From Streptomyces sp. NBC_01233 (GTDB lineage Bacteria; Actinomycetota; Actinomycetes; Streptomycetales; Streptomycetaceae), in contig NZ_CP108514.1 of assembly GCF_035989305.1 (NCBI RefSeq), positions 10,123,597 through 10,187,596 on the forward strand: DNA of 64,000 bases, in the 5' to 3' direction. The notes under the pieces were generated by a model that was not told the origin of the DNA, searched no databases, and saw only the letters and a program-made list of their open reading frames with translations. The stretch's first letter is position 1; the number at the start of each line of letters is the position of its first letter. This document shows positions 24,252 through 33,024 of the stretch, one piece after another. A program made the translations under genes and the position numbers.

Positions 24252-25678
24252 GATGGCGTCCCGCCACGTGGTGTAGCCGATCAAGGGTGAGGTGTGCGCG
24301 GGCTTGCTCGCCGGGCGCACACCCGCGGAGGGCTCGCGCTCTCTGCGCATGAGGTGGGCCACCATGCAACTCTCCGTATTGAACGGCCAGTTCAACAACG
24401 GAGGTGCGAGGTGGCCCTGTCCCAGTCTGACCTATTACGCCTGCTGGAGTCACTACGCTCGGCAGACGGACTCGAACTCGTCCGCGGCATCGCCGAGCGG
24501 ATGCTGCAGGAGCTGATCGAGGCCGAGGCCGCTGCCCACATCGGTGCCGGCTGGAACGAGCACACCGAGGCCCGTACCGCCTTGCGCAACGGGCACCGCG
24601 AGAAGACGCTCACCACCCAGGCCGGCGACCTGGAGCTGGCCATCCCCAAACTGCGCGCCGGAAGCTTCTTCCCCAGCCTGCTGGAGCGCCGGCGCCGGAT
24701 CGACCAGGCCCTGTACGCGGTCATCGTGGAGGCCTACGTCCATGGCGTGTCCACCCGGTCGGTGGACGACTTGGTCAAGGCCCTGGGCGCGGACACCGGG
24801 ATCTCCAAGAGCGAGGTCTCCCGGATCTGCGCGGACCTGGACGAGCCGCTGACCGCCTTCCGCACCCGGCCGCTGGACCACACCCGCTTCCCCTACATGT
24901 ACCTGGACGCCACCTACTGCAAGGCACGCGTGAACCACCAGATCGTCTCTCGCGCCGTGGTCGTCGCCACCGGGATCACCGAGGACGGCGGCCGCGAGGT
25001 CCTGGGCGTCATGGTCGGCGACAGCGAGACCGAGGCGTTCTGGGCCGAGTTCCTGCGCTCCCTGCGCGAACGCGGCCTGACCGGGGTCCGCCTGGTCCTG
25101 TCCGACAGCCATTCCGGCCTGGTCAAGGCGATCCGCAAGGTCATGCTCGGCGCCGCGTGGCAGAGATGCCGTGTTCATTTCCTGCGAAATGTCTTCGCGG
25201 TGATTCCGAAGGAGGCGACCGAGATGGTCGCCGCAACCATCCGCACAGTCTTCGCCCAGCCCACCCAGGACGCGGTCCGCACCCAGCTCGACACCGTCGC
25301 CGAGATGCTCGGCAAGCAGTTCCCCAAGGTCAAACAGATGCTCCTGGACGCCAAGGACGACCTGACCGCCTTCGCGGCCTTCCCGGAACGGCACTGGAAG
25401 AAGATCCAGTCCACCAACCCGCTCGAACGGATCAACCGCGAGATCAAGCGCCGCACCGACGTCGTCCAGGTCTTCCCCAACGACGACGCCCTCCTGCGAC
25501 TGGTCACAGCCGTGCTCTTCGAACTGCACGACGAATGGATCGCCTTCCCCCGCCGCTACCTGCCCGAGGGAAGCATGGACGAGATCTACCCCACCGAGCT
25601 CCCTAAAAGCGCCCCCGCACCACCCAACGCCACCAACGCGCCCACCGAGTGATCGGCTACACCACGAAGGGGGACATG
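24252..25678 (+). mobile_element. IS256-family element
   Basis: The ends share CGTGGTGTAGCCGATCA in inverted orientation (left about 24267, right about 25650). An 11-bp direct repeat ACCGGCCCGGG flanks it at 24241-24251 and 25679-25689. IS256 duplications are usually 8-9 bp, so part of the match may be chance. Confidence 0.85.
24411..25652 (+). CDS. IS256-family (mutator-type) transposase
   Basis: About 413 residues. GTG 24411 follows GGAGGTGCGAG; the longer upstream ORF runs into the IS end. Family blocks are seen in order: AAAHIGAGWNEHTEARTALR.GHREK, YLDATYCKARVN (first Asp), VLSDSHSGLVKAIR (second Asp), WQRCRVHFLRN, and RHWKKIQSTNPLERINREIKRRTDVV with the catalytic Glu. Intact and probably active. 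Confidence 0.95.
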   Translation: MALSQSDLLRLLESLRSADGLELVRGIAERMLQELIEAEAAAHIGAGWNEHTEARTALRNGHREKTLTTQAGDLELAIPKLRAGSFFPSLLERRRRIDQALYAVIVEAYVHGVSTRSVDDLVKALGADTGISKSEVSRICADLDEPLTAFRTRPLDHTRFPYMYLDATYCKARVNHQIVSRAVVVATGITEDGGREVLGVMVGDSETEAFWAEFLRSLRERGLTGVRLVLSDSHSGLVKAIRKVMLGAAWQRCRVHFLRNVFAVIPKEATEMVAATIRTVFAQPTQDAVRTQLDTVAEMLGKQFPKVKQMLLDAKDDLTAFAAFPERHWKKIQSTNPLERINREIKRRTDVVQVFPNDDALLRLVTAVLFELHDEWIAFPRRYLPEGSMDEIYPTELPKSAPAPPNATNAPTE

Positions 25679-25884
25679 ACCGGCCCGGGCGCGGTCCGTG
25701 CGCGTGGTATCGGCCAGGATGCGTGTCCGCCGGGCCTGGTGGGTGTTCGCCTGCGAGGATGGTTCGGCTGGAGTCGGGGGATCCGCTGTGAAGTGAGGGC
25801 CCTTGCGGCTCCGCCCCGCATGCCCCCGGCCGGCACCCCCCCGCTGGCCGGGGCAGGCCCCGGCCAGCCCACCCCCCCGGCTGG

Positions 25885-26060
25885 TCGGGGCTCTTTGGCT
25901 CGGAGCGGCCGTTCTCCCGGTTCTTCACCGTCTGCGGTGCCGACTTCAACGCGGCCGCGAGCCGGGCCTGCGTGACACCCGCCGGCTCCCGCAGCCGCAC
26001 CCGCTCCGCCGCAGACGGCAACCGGGGCTCGCCCTCCAGCAGCGCTGTGTTGCGCGGCCC
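25885..26060 (-). pseudogene. XRE-type helix-turn-helix fragment
   Basis: The minus strand reads LPSAAERVRLREPAGVTQAR, then LAAALKSAPQTVKNRENGRS. This is the N-terminal HTH found in Streptomyces plasmid and terminal-region proteins (an AER-RLRE-GVT-A..ALG..W-GR pattern). No start and no downstream domain. The remainder of 25690-26266 shows nothing beyond GC-rich spacer. Confidence 0.5.
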
Positions 26061-26224
26061 GGTACCCAACCGCACTGGTTGTTGGGGCCGCCCGGTGTGG
26101 GCACGTGCGCGAACGGGCTCCGGCCGGTCTGTCGGCAGGGACGTGGGGAGGGGACGGTGTGCTGGCCCTGAGCCCGATCCGTCCCGTACACGGCAGACCG
26201 GACCGCGGAACGGCCGCGGAACTT

Positions 26225-26237
26225 TTGTCCAAGACAA
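26225..26237. promoter_or_regulatory. Short palindrome before the AraC/methyltransferase pair
   Basis: TTGTC-CAA-GACAA is a perfect 13-bp palindrome, 29 bases upstream of the ATG at 26267, a plausible binding site in the core promoter. Confidence 0.4.
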
Positions 26238-26266
26238 GGGCCTGCGATGTCAGCGAGCCTGGAGGC

Positions 26267-27097
26267 ATGCCCAGAGACGACGCGGGGGACACGCCCCCGG
26301 AGCGCACTGCTTACGACCGCTGGGAGGTCGCCCGCCCTCTGGGCGGAACCTCTCTCGACGGCGTACGGATGGCCGGGTTCCGGGACCTTGTGGGCAGCGG
26401 GCTGGACATGCGGGTGCTGCCGCAGCCCGCCGTGATCGTCGTCATCGGGCTCGGAGCCGGCCCGGTCACGGTGGAGAGCGCCTCCGGGCACCGGCCACTG
26501 AGGGGTCTCGTCGCCTCCCTGTCGCCAGGTCCGGCCCGTATCCGCGGCGAGGGCGTCGAATGCGTCGAGGTGGCGTTGTCCCCCCGGGCCGCCTACACCC
26601 TGCTGGGCGTTTCCCCGCTCGAACTGGACGGCTCCATCACCGGACTCGAGGACCTCTGGGGGCGGCACGCCCGGCTGCTGCGCGAGCAGTTGGCCGACAC
26701 CGCATCCTGGCAGGAACGCCTCGCGCTCACGGACGGATTCCTCAGACGGAGGGCCGCGGGGGCCCCGCCCATGGCGGCCGAGGTCGCCGCCGCCTGGGAC
26801 GCCATCGTGGCCGGCCGGGGCCGAGTGCGGGTCGGCGACCTTGCCGCGTCCTGCGGATGGAGCCGCAAGCGGCTCTGGGCCAGGTTCAGCTCCCAGGTCG
26901 GCCTGACCCCCAAGCGCGCCGCCATGCTCGTCCGCTTCGACCACGCCGCCCGGGCGCTCCTCGCCGGCGAGCGCGCCGGCGACGCTGCCGTGGCATGTGG
27001 ATATGCCGACCAGCCCCATCTTCACCGCGACGCCCAGGCCCTCGCCGGGTGCACGCCCGGTGCACTGGCCGGCCTGACCGCGTCCACCGAGCCCTGA
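26267..27097 (+). CDS. AraC-family transcriptional regulator
   Basis: 276 residues. The N-terminal ~180 residues form a sensor-like domain (VRMAGFRDLVGSGLDMRVLP..AVIVVIGLG). The C-terminal domain has RVRVGDLAASCGWSRKRLWARFSSQVGLTPKRAAMLVRFDHAA and ACGYADQPHLHRDAQALAG, a full AraC DNA-binding unit. ATG 26267 gives a compact protein; GGAGG is unusually close to it. It precedes an O-methyltransferase by 57 bases in the same direction, its likely target or co-transcribed partner. Confidence 0.85.
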   Translation: MPRDDAGDTPPERTAYDRWEVARPLGGTSLDGVRMAGFRDLVGSGLDMRVLPQPAVIVVIGLGAGPVTVESASGHRPLRGLVASLSPGPARIRGEGVECVEVALSPRAAYTLLGVSPLELDGSITGLEDLWGRHARLLREQLADTASWQERLALTDGFLRRRAAGAPPMAAEVAAAWDAIVAGRGRVRVGDLAASCGWSRKRLWARFSSQVGLTPKRAAMLVRFDHAARALLAGERAGDAAVACGYADQPHLHRDAQALAGCTPGALAGLTASTEP

Positions 27098-27154
27098 CTG
27101 TCCGTATCCAGACCGATCGGTGATCGGTCGACTCGAAGGAAGGAAGCAAGACCG

Positions 27155-28201
27155 GTGATGAACACCGAGGTCCGAGCAGCACAGACGGCGGCAGGCCGGG
27201 AGCTCGTCGTCCGGCTCGCGTTCGGGAGCATGGCCGCGCACACCCTGCGCGCGGCGGTCCGCCTGGAGGTCGTGGAACTGATCGGCGACGGGCCGCGCAC
27301 AGCTGCCGAGGTGGCCGTCGGAGCCGGGACCGCACACCAGCCCATGGCACGCCTGCTCCGTGCCCTGACCGCCCTCGGCCTGCTCGCGGAACACGCCCCC
27401 GACACGTTCTCGGTGACCCCGGCGGGCGCGCTCCTCGGCCCCGGCCACCCCGACTCCCTCGCGTCATTCGTCCGCATGTTCACCGATCCGGCGATCGTGC
27501 GCGCCTGGGAGCACCTGGAGAGCAGTGTCCGTACGGGGGAGATCGCGTTCGATTCCGTCTTCGGCACGGACTTCTTCAGCCATCTCGCCCGGCACCCCGA
27601 GCTCTCCACGGACTTCAACGCGGCAATGAGCCAGGTCGCCTCCGAGACCGCCGCCGTGCTGCCGCGGGCCTTCGACTTCAGCCGGTTCGCCTCGGTCACG
27701 GACGTCGGTGGAGGCAGCGGCACCCTCCTGGCCGCCGTCCTCGAAGCGCACCCGGGTCTCGCCGGCGTGGTCTTCGATACTGCCGACGGCCTCGCAGAGG
27801 CTGCGGAGACACTGGCGCGGCACGGGCTGGAGGAGCGCTGCTCCCTCATGGCCGGGGACTTCTTCCAGTCGGTCCCGCAGGGCTCGGACGTGTACCTCGT
27901 GAAGAGCATCCTGCACGACTGGACGGACGCCCAGGCGGTCACGATCCTGCGCCACTGCCGCCAGGTGCTGCCGCCTGGTGGCGTCGTTCTGATCGTGGAG
28001 CCCGTGCTTCCCGAGGCCGTCGGCGCGGAGGACGAGGGCACCTACCTGAGCGACCTCAACATGATGGTGAACGTCGGCGGCAGGGAACGCACCCGCGCGG
28101 ACTTCGAGGAGGTGTGCCGCCGGGCGGCCCTGCGCGTCACGTCGGTCACCCCGCTCGCGGAGGCCGCCCCGTATTCCCTGATCGAGGCCGTGGCCGGCTG
28201 A
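27155..28201 (+). CDS. O-methyltransferase (acetylserotonin OMT-like, two-domain)
   Basis: 348 residues. An N-terminal dimerisation/winged-helix domain (AAHTLRAAVRLEVVELIGDG.., RLLRALTALGLLAEHAP..F.VTPAG) is followed by a SAM domain with VTDVGGGSGTLLAAVL, GDFFQSVPQGSDVYLVKSILHDW (catalytic His in LHDW) and LPPGGVVLIVEP. Typical of small-molecule O-methyltransferases from polyketide and phenazine pathways, but no biosynthetic genes lie beside it. The AraC gene upstream probably controls it. Confidence 0.9.
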   Translation: MMNTEVRAAQTAAGRELVVRLAFGSMAAHTLRAAVRLEVVELIGDGPRTAAEVAVGAGTAHQPMARLLRALTALGLLAEHAPDTFSVTPAGALLGPGHPDSLASFVRMFTDPAIVRAWEHLESSVRTGEIAFDSVFGTDFFSHLARHPELSTDFNAAMSQVASETAAVLPRAFDFSRFASVTDVGGGSGTLLAAVLEAHPGLAGVVFDTADGLAEAAETLARHGLEERCSLMAGDFFQSVPQGSDVYLVKSILHDWTDAQAVTILRHCRQVLPPGGVVLIVEPVLPEAVGAEDEGTYLSDLNMMVNVGGRERTRADFEEVCRRAALRVTSVTPLAEAAPYSLIEAVAG

Positions 28202-28360
28202 CCACAGACCACGCGCCGAGCACCTGGTGAAAGCGGCGCGCGTGGTGAGGACTTCGGCCCGCAGAGCAACCGCGAGGCCGACGACCCGATGCTCGTGAGA
28301 GGCGTGGCCGGCCGGCAGCATCGCGATGGGCGAGGTGTGCGCATCGGATCGGCGACCCGA

Positions 28361-28394
28361 CCGTCCCCGAGGGACGGAAGCCGTGCCACGGCTT
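28361..28394 (+). terminator. Tandem small hairpins
   Basis: CCGTCCC-CGA-GGGACGG and AAGCCGT-GCC-ACGGCTT lie back to back, followed by CTTCCCCCC, about 160 bases after the methyltransferase stop. Confidence 0.5.
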
Positions 28395-28872
28395 CTTCCC
28401 CCCGATCGCGCCGAGCCCTGGCCGACACCTTCTGATCACGACAGCGTCCGGCAAACATCCCGAGCTGCGGCCGGGCAGCTGGAAGTTCAGCAGCCGGGAA
28501 TCCTCGGAGCGCAAGGGCTGCACCCCGCCAGCCGCATAGCGCTGCTCTTCCCTCGCCCCTGCGCGCGGCGTCCGCCCGGTGCGGGGGCACGAGGGCGTCG
28601 GGATTCCTCGACCCCACGGCCCTCTGGCGGCCGGCCGCTGCGCGCCTCTCTGGGCGCTGCGCAGAGGTTCCCTCTTGCCTGAAGCTGCCTGACAGGGGCT
28701 CGACTTGGCGTGCAACCTCAGTGACCGAGTTGGCTCGGGGCATGGGGCCTTCCCCGGTTCAGGGATCGCTGGGGCAGTCAGCCTCGGTTCAGGTCGCGAC
28801 GAGGTCACGGCAGACGACGGCGAGTGAGCCGTTCCAGAACGGGGGAGGGGGCGCCCCCCGGCCCGGGCGGCC
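28395..28872. other. Gene-poor spacer
   Basis: No reading frame with protein-like composition on either strand and no recognised RNA. Several short inverted repeats (for example CTCT..GCGCTGCGC..AGAG near 28655) are present but not in an organised array. Confidence 0.5.
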
Positions 28873-29223
28873 TCAGCCGCCGCCTTGGAAGGCCCAGAGC
28901 ACGAGCGCCACCGCGCACAGCACGAAGGTGGCCAGGTGCGCGTAGACCAGGGCGATCAAGGCGCCGATCCCGCCCAGGACCAGGCCGCGGGTCCGCGTGT
29001 TCCGGTGGGCCGAAGACCGCCAGGAGGCCGCCACCAGGGCCAGCGGAACGACGTACGGCAGGGCCAGCCACGCAGCGCCTTGGACGATCGGGGAGGAACG
29101 GTAGCCCCACGCACCGCCCAGTACCGCCGCCACGGTGAACAGGGCCGGGGCCAGCCACCACGTCGAGTCCGGGGGCCGCTCGGCCGGAGGTACCAGGATA
29201 GGAGTTGCTTTCACACCCCCCAT
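28873..29223 (-). CDS. Small multi-pass membrane protein
   Basis: 116 residues with about four hydrophobic helices: WWLAPALFTVAAVLGGAWGY, an IVQGAAWLALPYVVPLALVA segment, GLVLGGIGALIALVYAH and LATFVLCAVALVLWAF. A short cytosolic N-terminus carries PPAERPPDSTW. Start 29223 (ATG) excludes a long basic upstream extension that has shadow-frame composition. Family not recognised; similar small membrane proteins are common in Streptomyces arms. Confidence 0.6.
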   Translation of the reverse strand: MGGVKATPILVPPAERPPDSTWWLAPALFTVAAVLGGAWGYRSSPIVQGAAWLALPYVVPLALVAASWRSSAHRNTRTRGLVLGGIGALIALVYAHLATFVLCAVALVLWAFQGGG

Positions 29224-29357
29224 TGCACTCCCCGTCCTGCGGCCTCCGTATGGGCGCACGTACTTGGTTCGCCTGGTCCGCGTACCCACGGCACGTACCA
29301 CAGCGTCCGCGCTCGGCGGGACGTCGGCGTCTGGAGACGTGACCGCGGTCGTCCTGG

Positions 29358-29624
29358 TCAGGTTTCGATGTAGGCGACCACGACGACGGTGCGCAGTGCG
29401 GCGACGAAGTACAGGACGCGGACGTCCTCGATCTCGTCGGCGTACTGGCGCAGCTCGGGACCGGTGCCGTCGGCAGGGATGGGCTCGCCGATCTCCGGGT
29501 TCACGGAGATGGCGACAAGGGCGCGGTCCAGAGCGTGGATTGCGCCCTCGGCGGTGAGGTCTTCGAGCTGTTTGGCGGCGGATTCGCTGAACACGATCCT
29601 GGCGCGCCGCGGGTGCGAGGCCAT
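29358..29624 (-). CDS. RelE/ParE-superfamily toxin
   Basis: 88 residues: ARIVFSESAAKQLEDLTAEG at the N-terminus, IHALDRALVAISVNPEIGEP, then the closing strands EDVRVLYFVAALRTVVVVAYIE. This is the RelE/ParE fold, with RVLYFV as the usual core strand. Toxins of this class cleave mRNA on the ribosome or poison gyrase; which applies cannot be told. The start overlaps the upstream antitoxin stop as ATGA. Confidence 0.75.
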   Translation of the reverse strand: MASHPRRARIVFSESAAKQLEDLTAEGAIHALDRALVAISVNPEIGEPIPADGTGPELRQYADEIEDVRVLYFVAALRTVVVVAYIET

Positions 29625-29857
29625 CAGGCGACGGCCGGGCGCTGGGCGGCGAGGCGGGCGAGATGGGTCTCCCGCAGCTCCTCCCAGGGCGTGCACTCCT
29701 CCACCGGGGGCAGGCCGTTGGTGGCGATGTCCTCAAGGACGGCGGCGAGCCGGTCGGCGTTTTCACGGGTCCTGGCAGCGTATGCGCGGACCGCGTCGGC
29801 GGCCGCGGGCTCCAGCTGCTGCCGCACGGTGCTGGCGGGGGCCGGCTGTTCGCTCAT
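29624..29857 (-). CDS. Cognate antitoxin of the RelE-like toxin
   Basis: 77 residues, helical and acidic (AAADAVRAYAARTRENADRL.., NGLPPVEECTPWEELRETHL), directly upstream of and ATGA-coupled to the toxin, the standard type II layout. ATG 29857 has AGGAG seven bases upstream; an in-frame ATG at 29878 is an alternative. No obvious DNA-binding motif at the N-terminus, so autoregulation is uncertain. An IS701-like gene ends at 29875, directly upstream. Confidence 0.65.
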   Translation of the reverse strand: MSEQPAPASTVRQQLEPAAADAVRAYAARTRENADRLAAVLEDIATNGLPPVEECTPWEELRETHLARLAAQRPAVA

Positions 29858-29874
29858 CAAGTGCTCCTGGGCAG

Positions 29875-31401
29875 TCATTCGGCGTCGGTCACCACGGTAG
29901 CGCCGGGGCGGGCCTGTGAGCCCCGGTAGAGAGGAACCGGGCCCTGTGAGGGCTGGCCTACGTCGTAACGGGTGGCGGGCCGCCGGTTTTTCGAGCCAAG
30001 TGGCCTGCCAGGTCCGGGAGTTGAGGGTTCTGGCGCGCGGGTCGGGCAGTGCAGGTGCGGGCGGAGGTTCCGAAACCCCCGGCGGACTCTGGCCGGGGTG
30101 AGTCGGCCGGGCTCGGCGGGCTTCTCCCACGGCCGCCGCAAGTCGGCGGCGGCCTCGCGCAGAAGGCGGATCTGGGTGTGGGCGGCGATGATCAGCCAGG
30201 TCCAGCGCTCGCCGGCCTTGGGGGTTCGCAGCTTCGGGCGGGTCCACCCGAGGGTCTGTTTCATCAGCCGGAAGGTGTGCTCCAGGTCGAAGCGCCTCAG
30301 GAATGCCTGCCAGCGCACGTCGACGTCCTCGCAGTTCTGGCCGGTGGCGGACGACCACAGCCAGAGCGGCAGCGGGTCTCCTCCGCCGGGCAGCCGGTCG
30401 ACCTGGAGGCGGATCAGTGTGCCCTCGATGATGGGGAGTTCGCCGGTGTGCTCGATCCAGGCGGAGCGGGTGGTCGGGCGCGGGTGGATACGGTCCCAGG
30501 CCATCGCGCGGGTGGTTCCGTATCGGTCGGTGACCTGCGTCGTGGACGCGTCCGGCTCACCCCAGGTGTCCGGCTTGGCGAAGCGGAACTCCTTGCCGTG
30601 CTTCGGCGGTCGCCCGCCCTGGGGGTAGGCCAGGGCGTACTCCCTGAGCGAGGGCGTCGGCCGTCGCATGACGCGGTCGGAGCGCATCCGTCCCAGCACC
30701 TCGACCGGGAGGCCGTCGAGGAGGTGGGCCATGCGTGGGGCGTCGTAGCCGGCGTCGAAGACGATGAGGATGTCGCGGTCGCCGACGTGCCAGCGGCCCA
30801 TCTCGATCAGGTCGGTGACCACCCGGCGGAGCTGGGAGGCGGTGGCCTCGGCGACGTCGTCCTCGGGTCCGAGGCGGACGGCGTCCAGGAGCTGGCACCA
30901 GGACGTCCGGCCCGATTCGAGGGCGGCGACGAACGAGTACGGCCAGCCGGGGATGAACTGGTCCGAGGACCGTCCGCTGCGGCCGTAGACGTGGCAGAAC
31001 AGGCGATCCGCGCTGGTCGGCGCGTCGGGGCGGAGCCAGTTGCTGACGTCGACGGCCAGGACCAGGCGCCCGTCGGCGGCCCGCGGCATCGGCAGACCGG
31101 CCAGCACCTGCCGCAACCGGGGTACGTCCACGTTCCCGTGGTTCAGCGCCTCGTACATCGCACCGTGCCCACGCCGGTGCTCGGCCACCAGCGTCAGATC
31201 CACCGGCGACGTCACCGGGCCGTCCGCGCACAGCAACGCCTCCACGAGCTCGAACAGCTCGTCCCCGCGCACGGTCAGGCAGTCGAATAGGTCCTCCCGG
31301 AAGCGTGACGCTTGCGCGAACGCTTCCCCGGGACCGGCGTCAGGCAGCAGACTCACCTTCACGGCCTTCGTCTTGAGCGGTGCACCTTGGTCGGAGCACA
31401 T
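29875..31401 (-). CDS. IS701-like DDE transposase
   Basis: About 508 residues. LVLAVDVSNWLRPDAPTSAD (first Asp), DILIVFDAGYDAPRMAHLL (second Asp) and RRFDLEHTFRLMKQTLGWTRP (catalytic Glu region, IS4/IS701-type Y-(2)-R-(3)-E-(6)-K relative) define it. The C-terminus is Pro/Arg-rich. I could not locate the terminal inverted repeats with confidence; GC-rich flanks at about 29870 and 31420-31450 are the likely edges. Confidence 0.85.
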   Translation of the reverse strand: MCSDQGAPLKTKAVKVSLLPDAGPGEAFAQASRFREDLFDCLTVRGDELFELVEALLCADGPVTSPVDLTLVAEHRRGHGAMYEALNHGNVDVPRLRQVLAGLPMPRAADGRLVLAVDVSNWLRPDAPTSADRLFCHVYGRSGRSSDQFIPGWPYSFVAALESGRTSWCQLLDAVRLGPEDDVAEATASQLRRVVTDLIEMGRWHVGDRDILIVFDAGYDAPRMAHLLDGLPVEVLGRMRSDRVMRRPTPSLREYALAYPQGGRPPKHGKEFRFAKPDTWGEPDASTTQVTDRYGTTRAMAWDRIHPRPTTRSAWIEHTGELPIIEGTLIRLQVDRLPGGGDPLPLWLWSSATGQNCEDVDVRWQAFLRRFDLEHTFRLMKQTLGWTRPKLRTPKAGERWTWLIIAAHTQIRLLREAAADLRRPWEKPAEPGRLTPARVRRGFRNLRPHLHCPTRAPEPSTPGPGRPLGSKNRRPATRYDVGQPSQGPVPLYRGSQARPGATVVTDAE

Positions 31402-31473
31402 GATCAGACGAAGGCCGCCCCAACGTCCCGCGAATGCCCAGCTGGGCTACCCAGTTCGATACGCCGTTCGAAG

Positions 31474-31884
31474 TCAGTCAGGCAGCGCCACGGTGAGATC
31501 CACCTCGACGAGCTGTCCCGGAAAGCCCAGCTGAGCGACGCCCAAGAGCGTGCTGGCGGTGGTGAACGCCGGACCCAGGGCAGACTCGGTGAGCCGACGC
31601 CATGCGGCTCCGAGAATGTCCCTCTCATCGCTCCGCACGTAGATCACTGACCGCACCACATGTTCAGGCTGGGCACTCACCGCCGCCAGGGCAGCGAGCG
31701 CGTTCGCGACAACCTGGTCGACCTGCGTCTCGAGGGAACCGGAACCGACGAGGTCACCATTCCGATCAAGCGGGCACTGCCCCGCCAGATAGGCGGTACG
31801 GCCTGCCTCCACCACGGTGATGTGGTGGTAGCCGGGTGTCTCATGCAGCTGCTCGGGGTTGATGCGGGTGATCTTCTCAGTCAT
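31474..31884 (-). CDS. RidA/YjgF-family protein
   Basis: 136 residues: YHHITVVEAGRTAYLAGQCP, ETQVDQVVANALAALAAVSA, VVRSVIYVRSDERDI and the closing PGQLVEVDLTVALPD. It lacks the canonical Arg-x-x-x-Glu of the enamine-deaminase RidA site (the last strand has VEVDLTV), so it may be a RidA paralogue of another subgroup. ATG 31884. Sits between two IS transposase genes. Confidence 0.82.
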   Translation of the reverse strand: MTEKITRINPEQLHETPGYHHITVVEAGRTAYLAGQCPLDRNGDLVGSGSLETQVDQVVANALAALAAVSAQPEHVVRSVIYVRSDERDILGAAWRRLTESALGPAFTTASTLLGVAQLGFPGQLVEVDLTVALPD

Positions 31885-31988
31885 GTCAGCGAGTCTGACC
31901 AGCGTGGTGCCAGCACGCACCGCATTTTCTCCACCGGCAAGCATTCCGCAGTGACGTGAGGTTAAAGAACAAGCTAAGAAGCCGTATC

Positions 31989-32807
31989 TCAACCGAACGT
32001 GATCCGTTGATTTCTGCTGGTCAGGCATGGTGTAGCTCGGAATGAGGGCAGGGTCTCGTAGTCCCGGGCCAGACGGCGGGAGTTCATCAACCACGCGAAC
32101 GTGCGCTCTGCCACCCACCGCCTCGGCAGCACCACGAACCCTGCCATGTCGTCGGTGCGCTTGACGATCTCCAAGGTCAGGGCGAGTTTGTCCCGGCACC
32201 AGCCGACGAGGGAGCCGGTGTAGCCGCCGTCGGCCCACACGAGGGTGATGTCGCGGTGCAGACGGCGCAGCCGCATCAGCAGGCCCGCCGCGGCGTCCCG
32301 GTCGCCGATGTTCGCAGCCGTGACCGCGACGGCCAGGAGCAGGCCGAGGGTGTCGGTCACGATGTGCCGCTTGCGGCCCGGCACCTTCTTCCCGCCGTCG
32401 TAGCCGTGTGAGGCGGCCGGCACCGTCGCGGCGGCCTGCACCGACTGCGCGTCGATGATCCCCGCTGTGGGCTCGGCCTCACGGCCCTCGCGCTCACGGA
32501 CCGTCCCGCGCAGCCGGTCGTGGAACTCGGCGATCAGCCCGTGCTCGCGCCAGCGGCGGAAGAATGCGTAGACCCGGGCCCATGCGGGGAAGTCCGAGGG
32601 CATCGCCCGCCACGAGATCCCGCCCGCGACCAGGTAGCGGATCGCGTCCAACAGCTGCCGGTGGCAGTAGCCCTCGGGCCGTCCACCCCGCCCCTGGAAC
32701 CAGGCCGGCACCGCCAGCAACGGCCGGACGGCCGCCCACTCCGCGTCCGTCATGTCCGACGGATACCGGCGCACCCGGTCCGGATGGTCGGCCGCGTTGC
32801 CGTACAC
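31989..32807 (-). CDS. IS5-family transposase
   Basis: 272 residues from GTG 32807 (VYGNAADHPDRVRRYPSDMT..). DUF4096-type N-terminus DAEWAAVRPLLAVPAW, then GIIDAQSVQAAATV (first Asp), GRKRHIVTDTLGLLLAVAV, LVWADGGYTGSLVGW (second Asp) and RRWVAERTFAWLMNSRRLARDYE (catalytic Glu). Full length for the ISL2/IS1031 group. Terminal repeats not resolved. Confidence 0.92.
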   Translation of the reverse strand: MYGNAADHPDRVRRYPSDMTDAEWAAVRPLLAVPAWFQGRGGRPEGYCHRQLLDAIRYLVAGGISWRAMPSDFPAWARVYAFFRRWREHGLIAEFHDRLRGTVREREGREAEPTAGIIDAQSVQAAATVPAASHGYDGGKKVPGRKRHIVTDTLGLLLAVAVTAANIGDRDAAAGLLMRLRRLHRDITLVWADGGYTGSLVGWCRDKLALTLEIVKRTDDMAGFVVLPRRWVAERTFAWLMNSRRLARDYETLPSFRATPCLTSRNQRITFG

Positions 32808-32930
32808 GTGCGCGAGGCAATCGCACGACACGGCGGGCGAGTTGAAGTCAACATGCTCGGGAACGTACAACAAAGACAACAGGGCCTCCGGGAACCACTC
32901 GGAATGGGATCGCACCCCCGAGCTACCTGG

Positions 32931-33017
32931 AGGCCCTGCTTTCACGCGCGGAAACCGCCGCAGTCACCCGATCGAGACTCCCGTTCGATCGACAGCCTTC
33001 GAGATCGGTACGGGCAA
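32931..33017 (+). repeat. ~87-bp direct repeat, copy 1
   Basis: Begins AGGCCCTGCTTTCAC, holds TCACCCGATCGAGACTCCCG with a CGATCGA..TCGATCG inverted core, and ends ATCGGTACGGGCAAC. The second copy at 33589 shares most of these bases. Together they bracket one GNAT gene. Confidence 0.8.
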
Positions 33018-33024
33018 CAACCAG

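Noticed and set aside
25649..26307. Full regulator gene containing the XRE-like helix-turn-helix
   Set aside because: Only ~45 residues look like a domain; flanks are Pro/Arg-rich with no start codon or RBS.
28395..28870. Structured RNA or second telomere remnant
   Set aside because: Only scattered short palindromes, no GCA-closed hairpin series and no known RNA signature.
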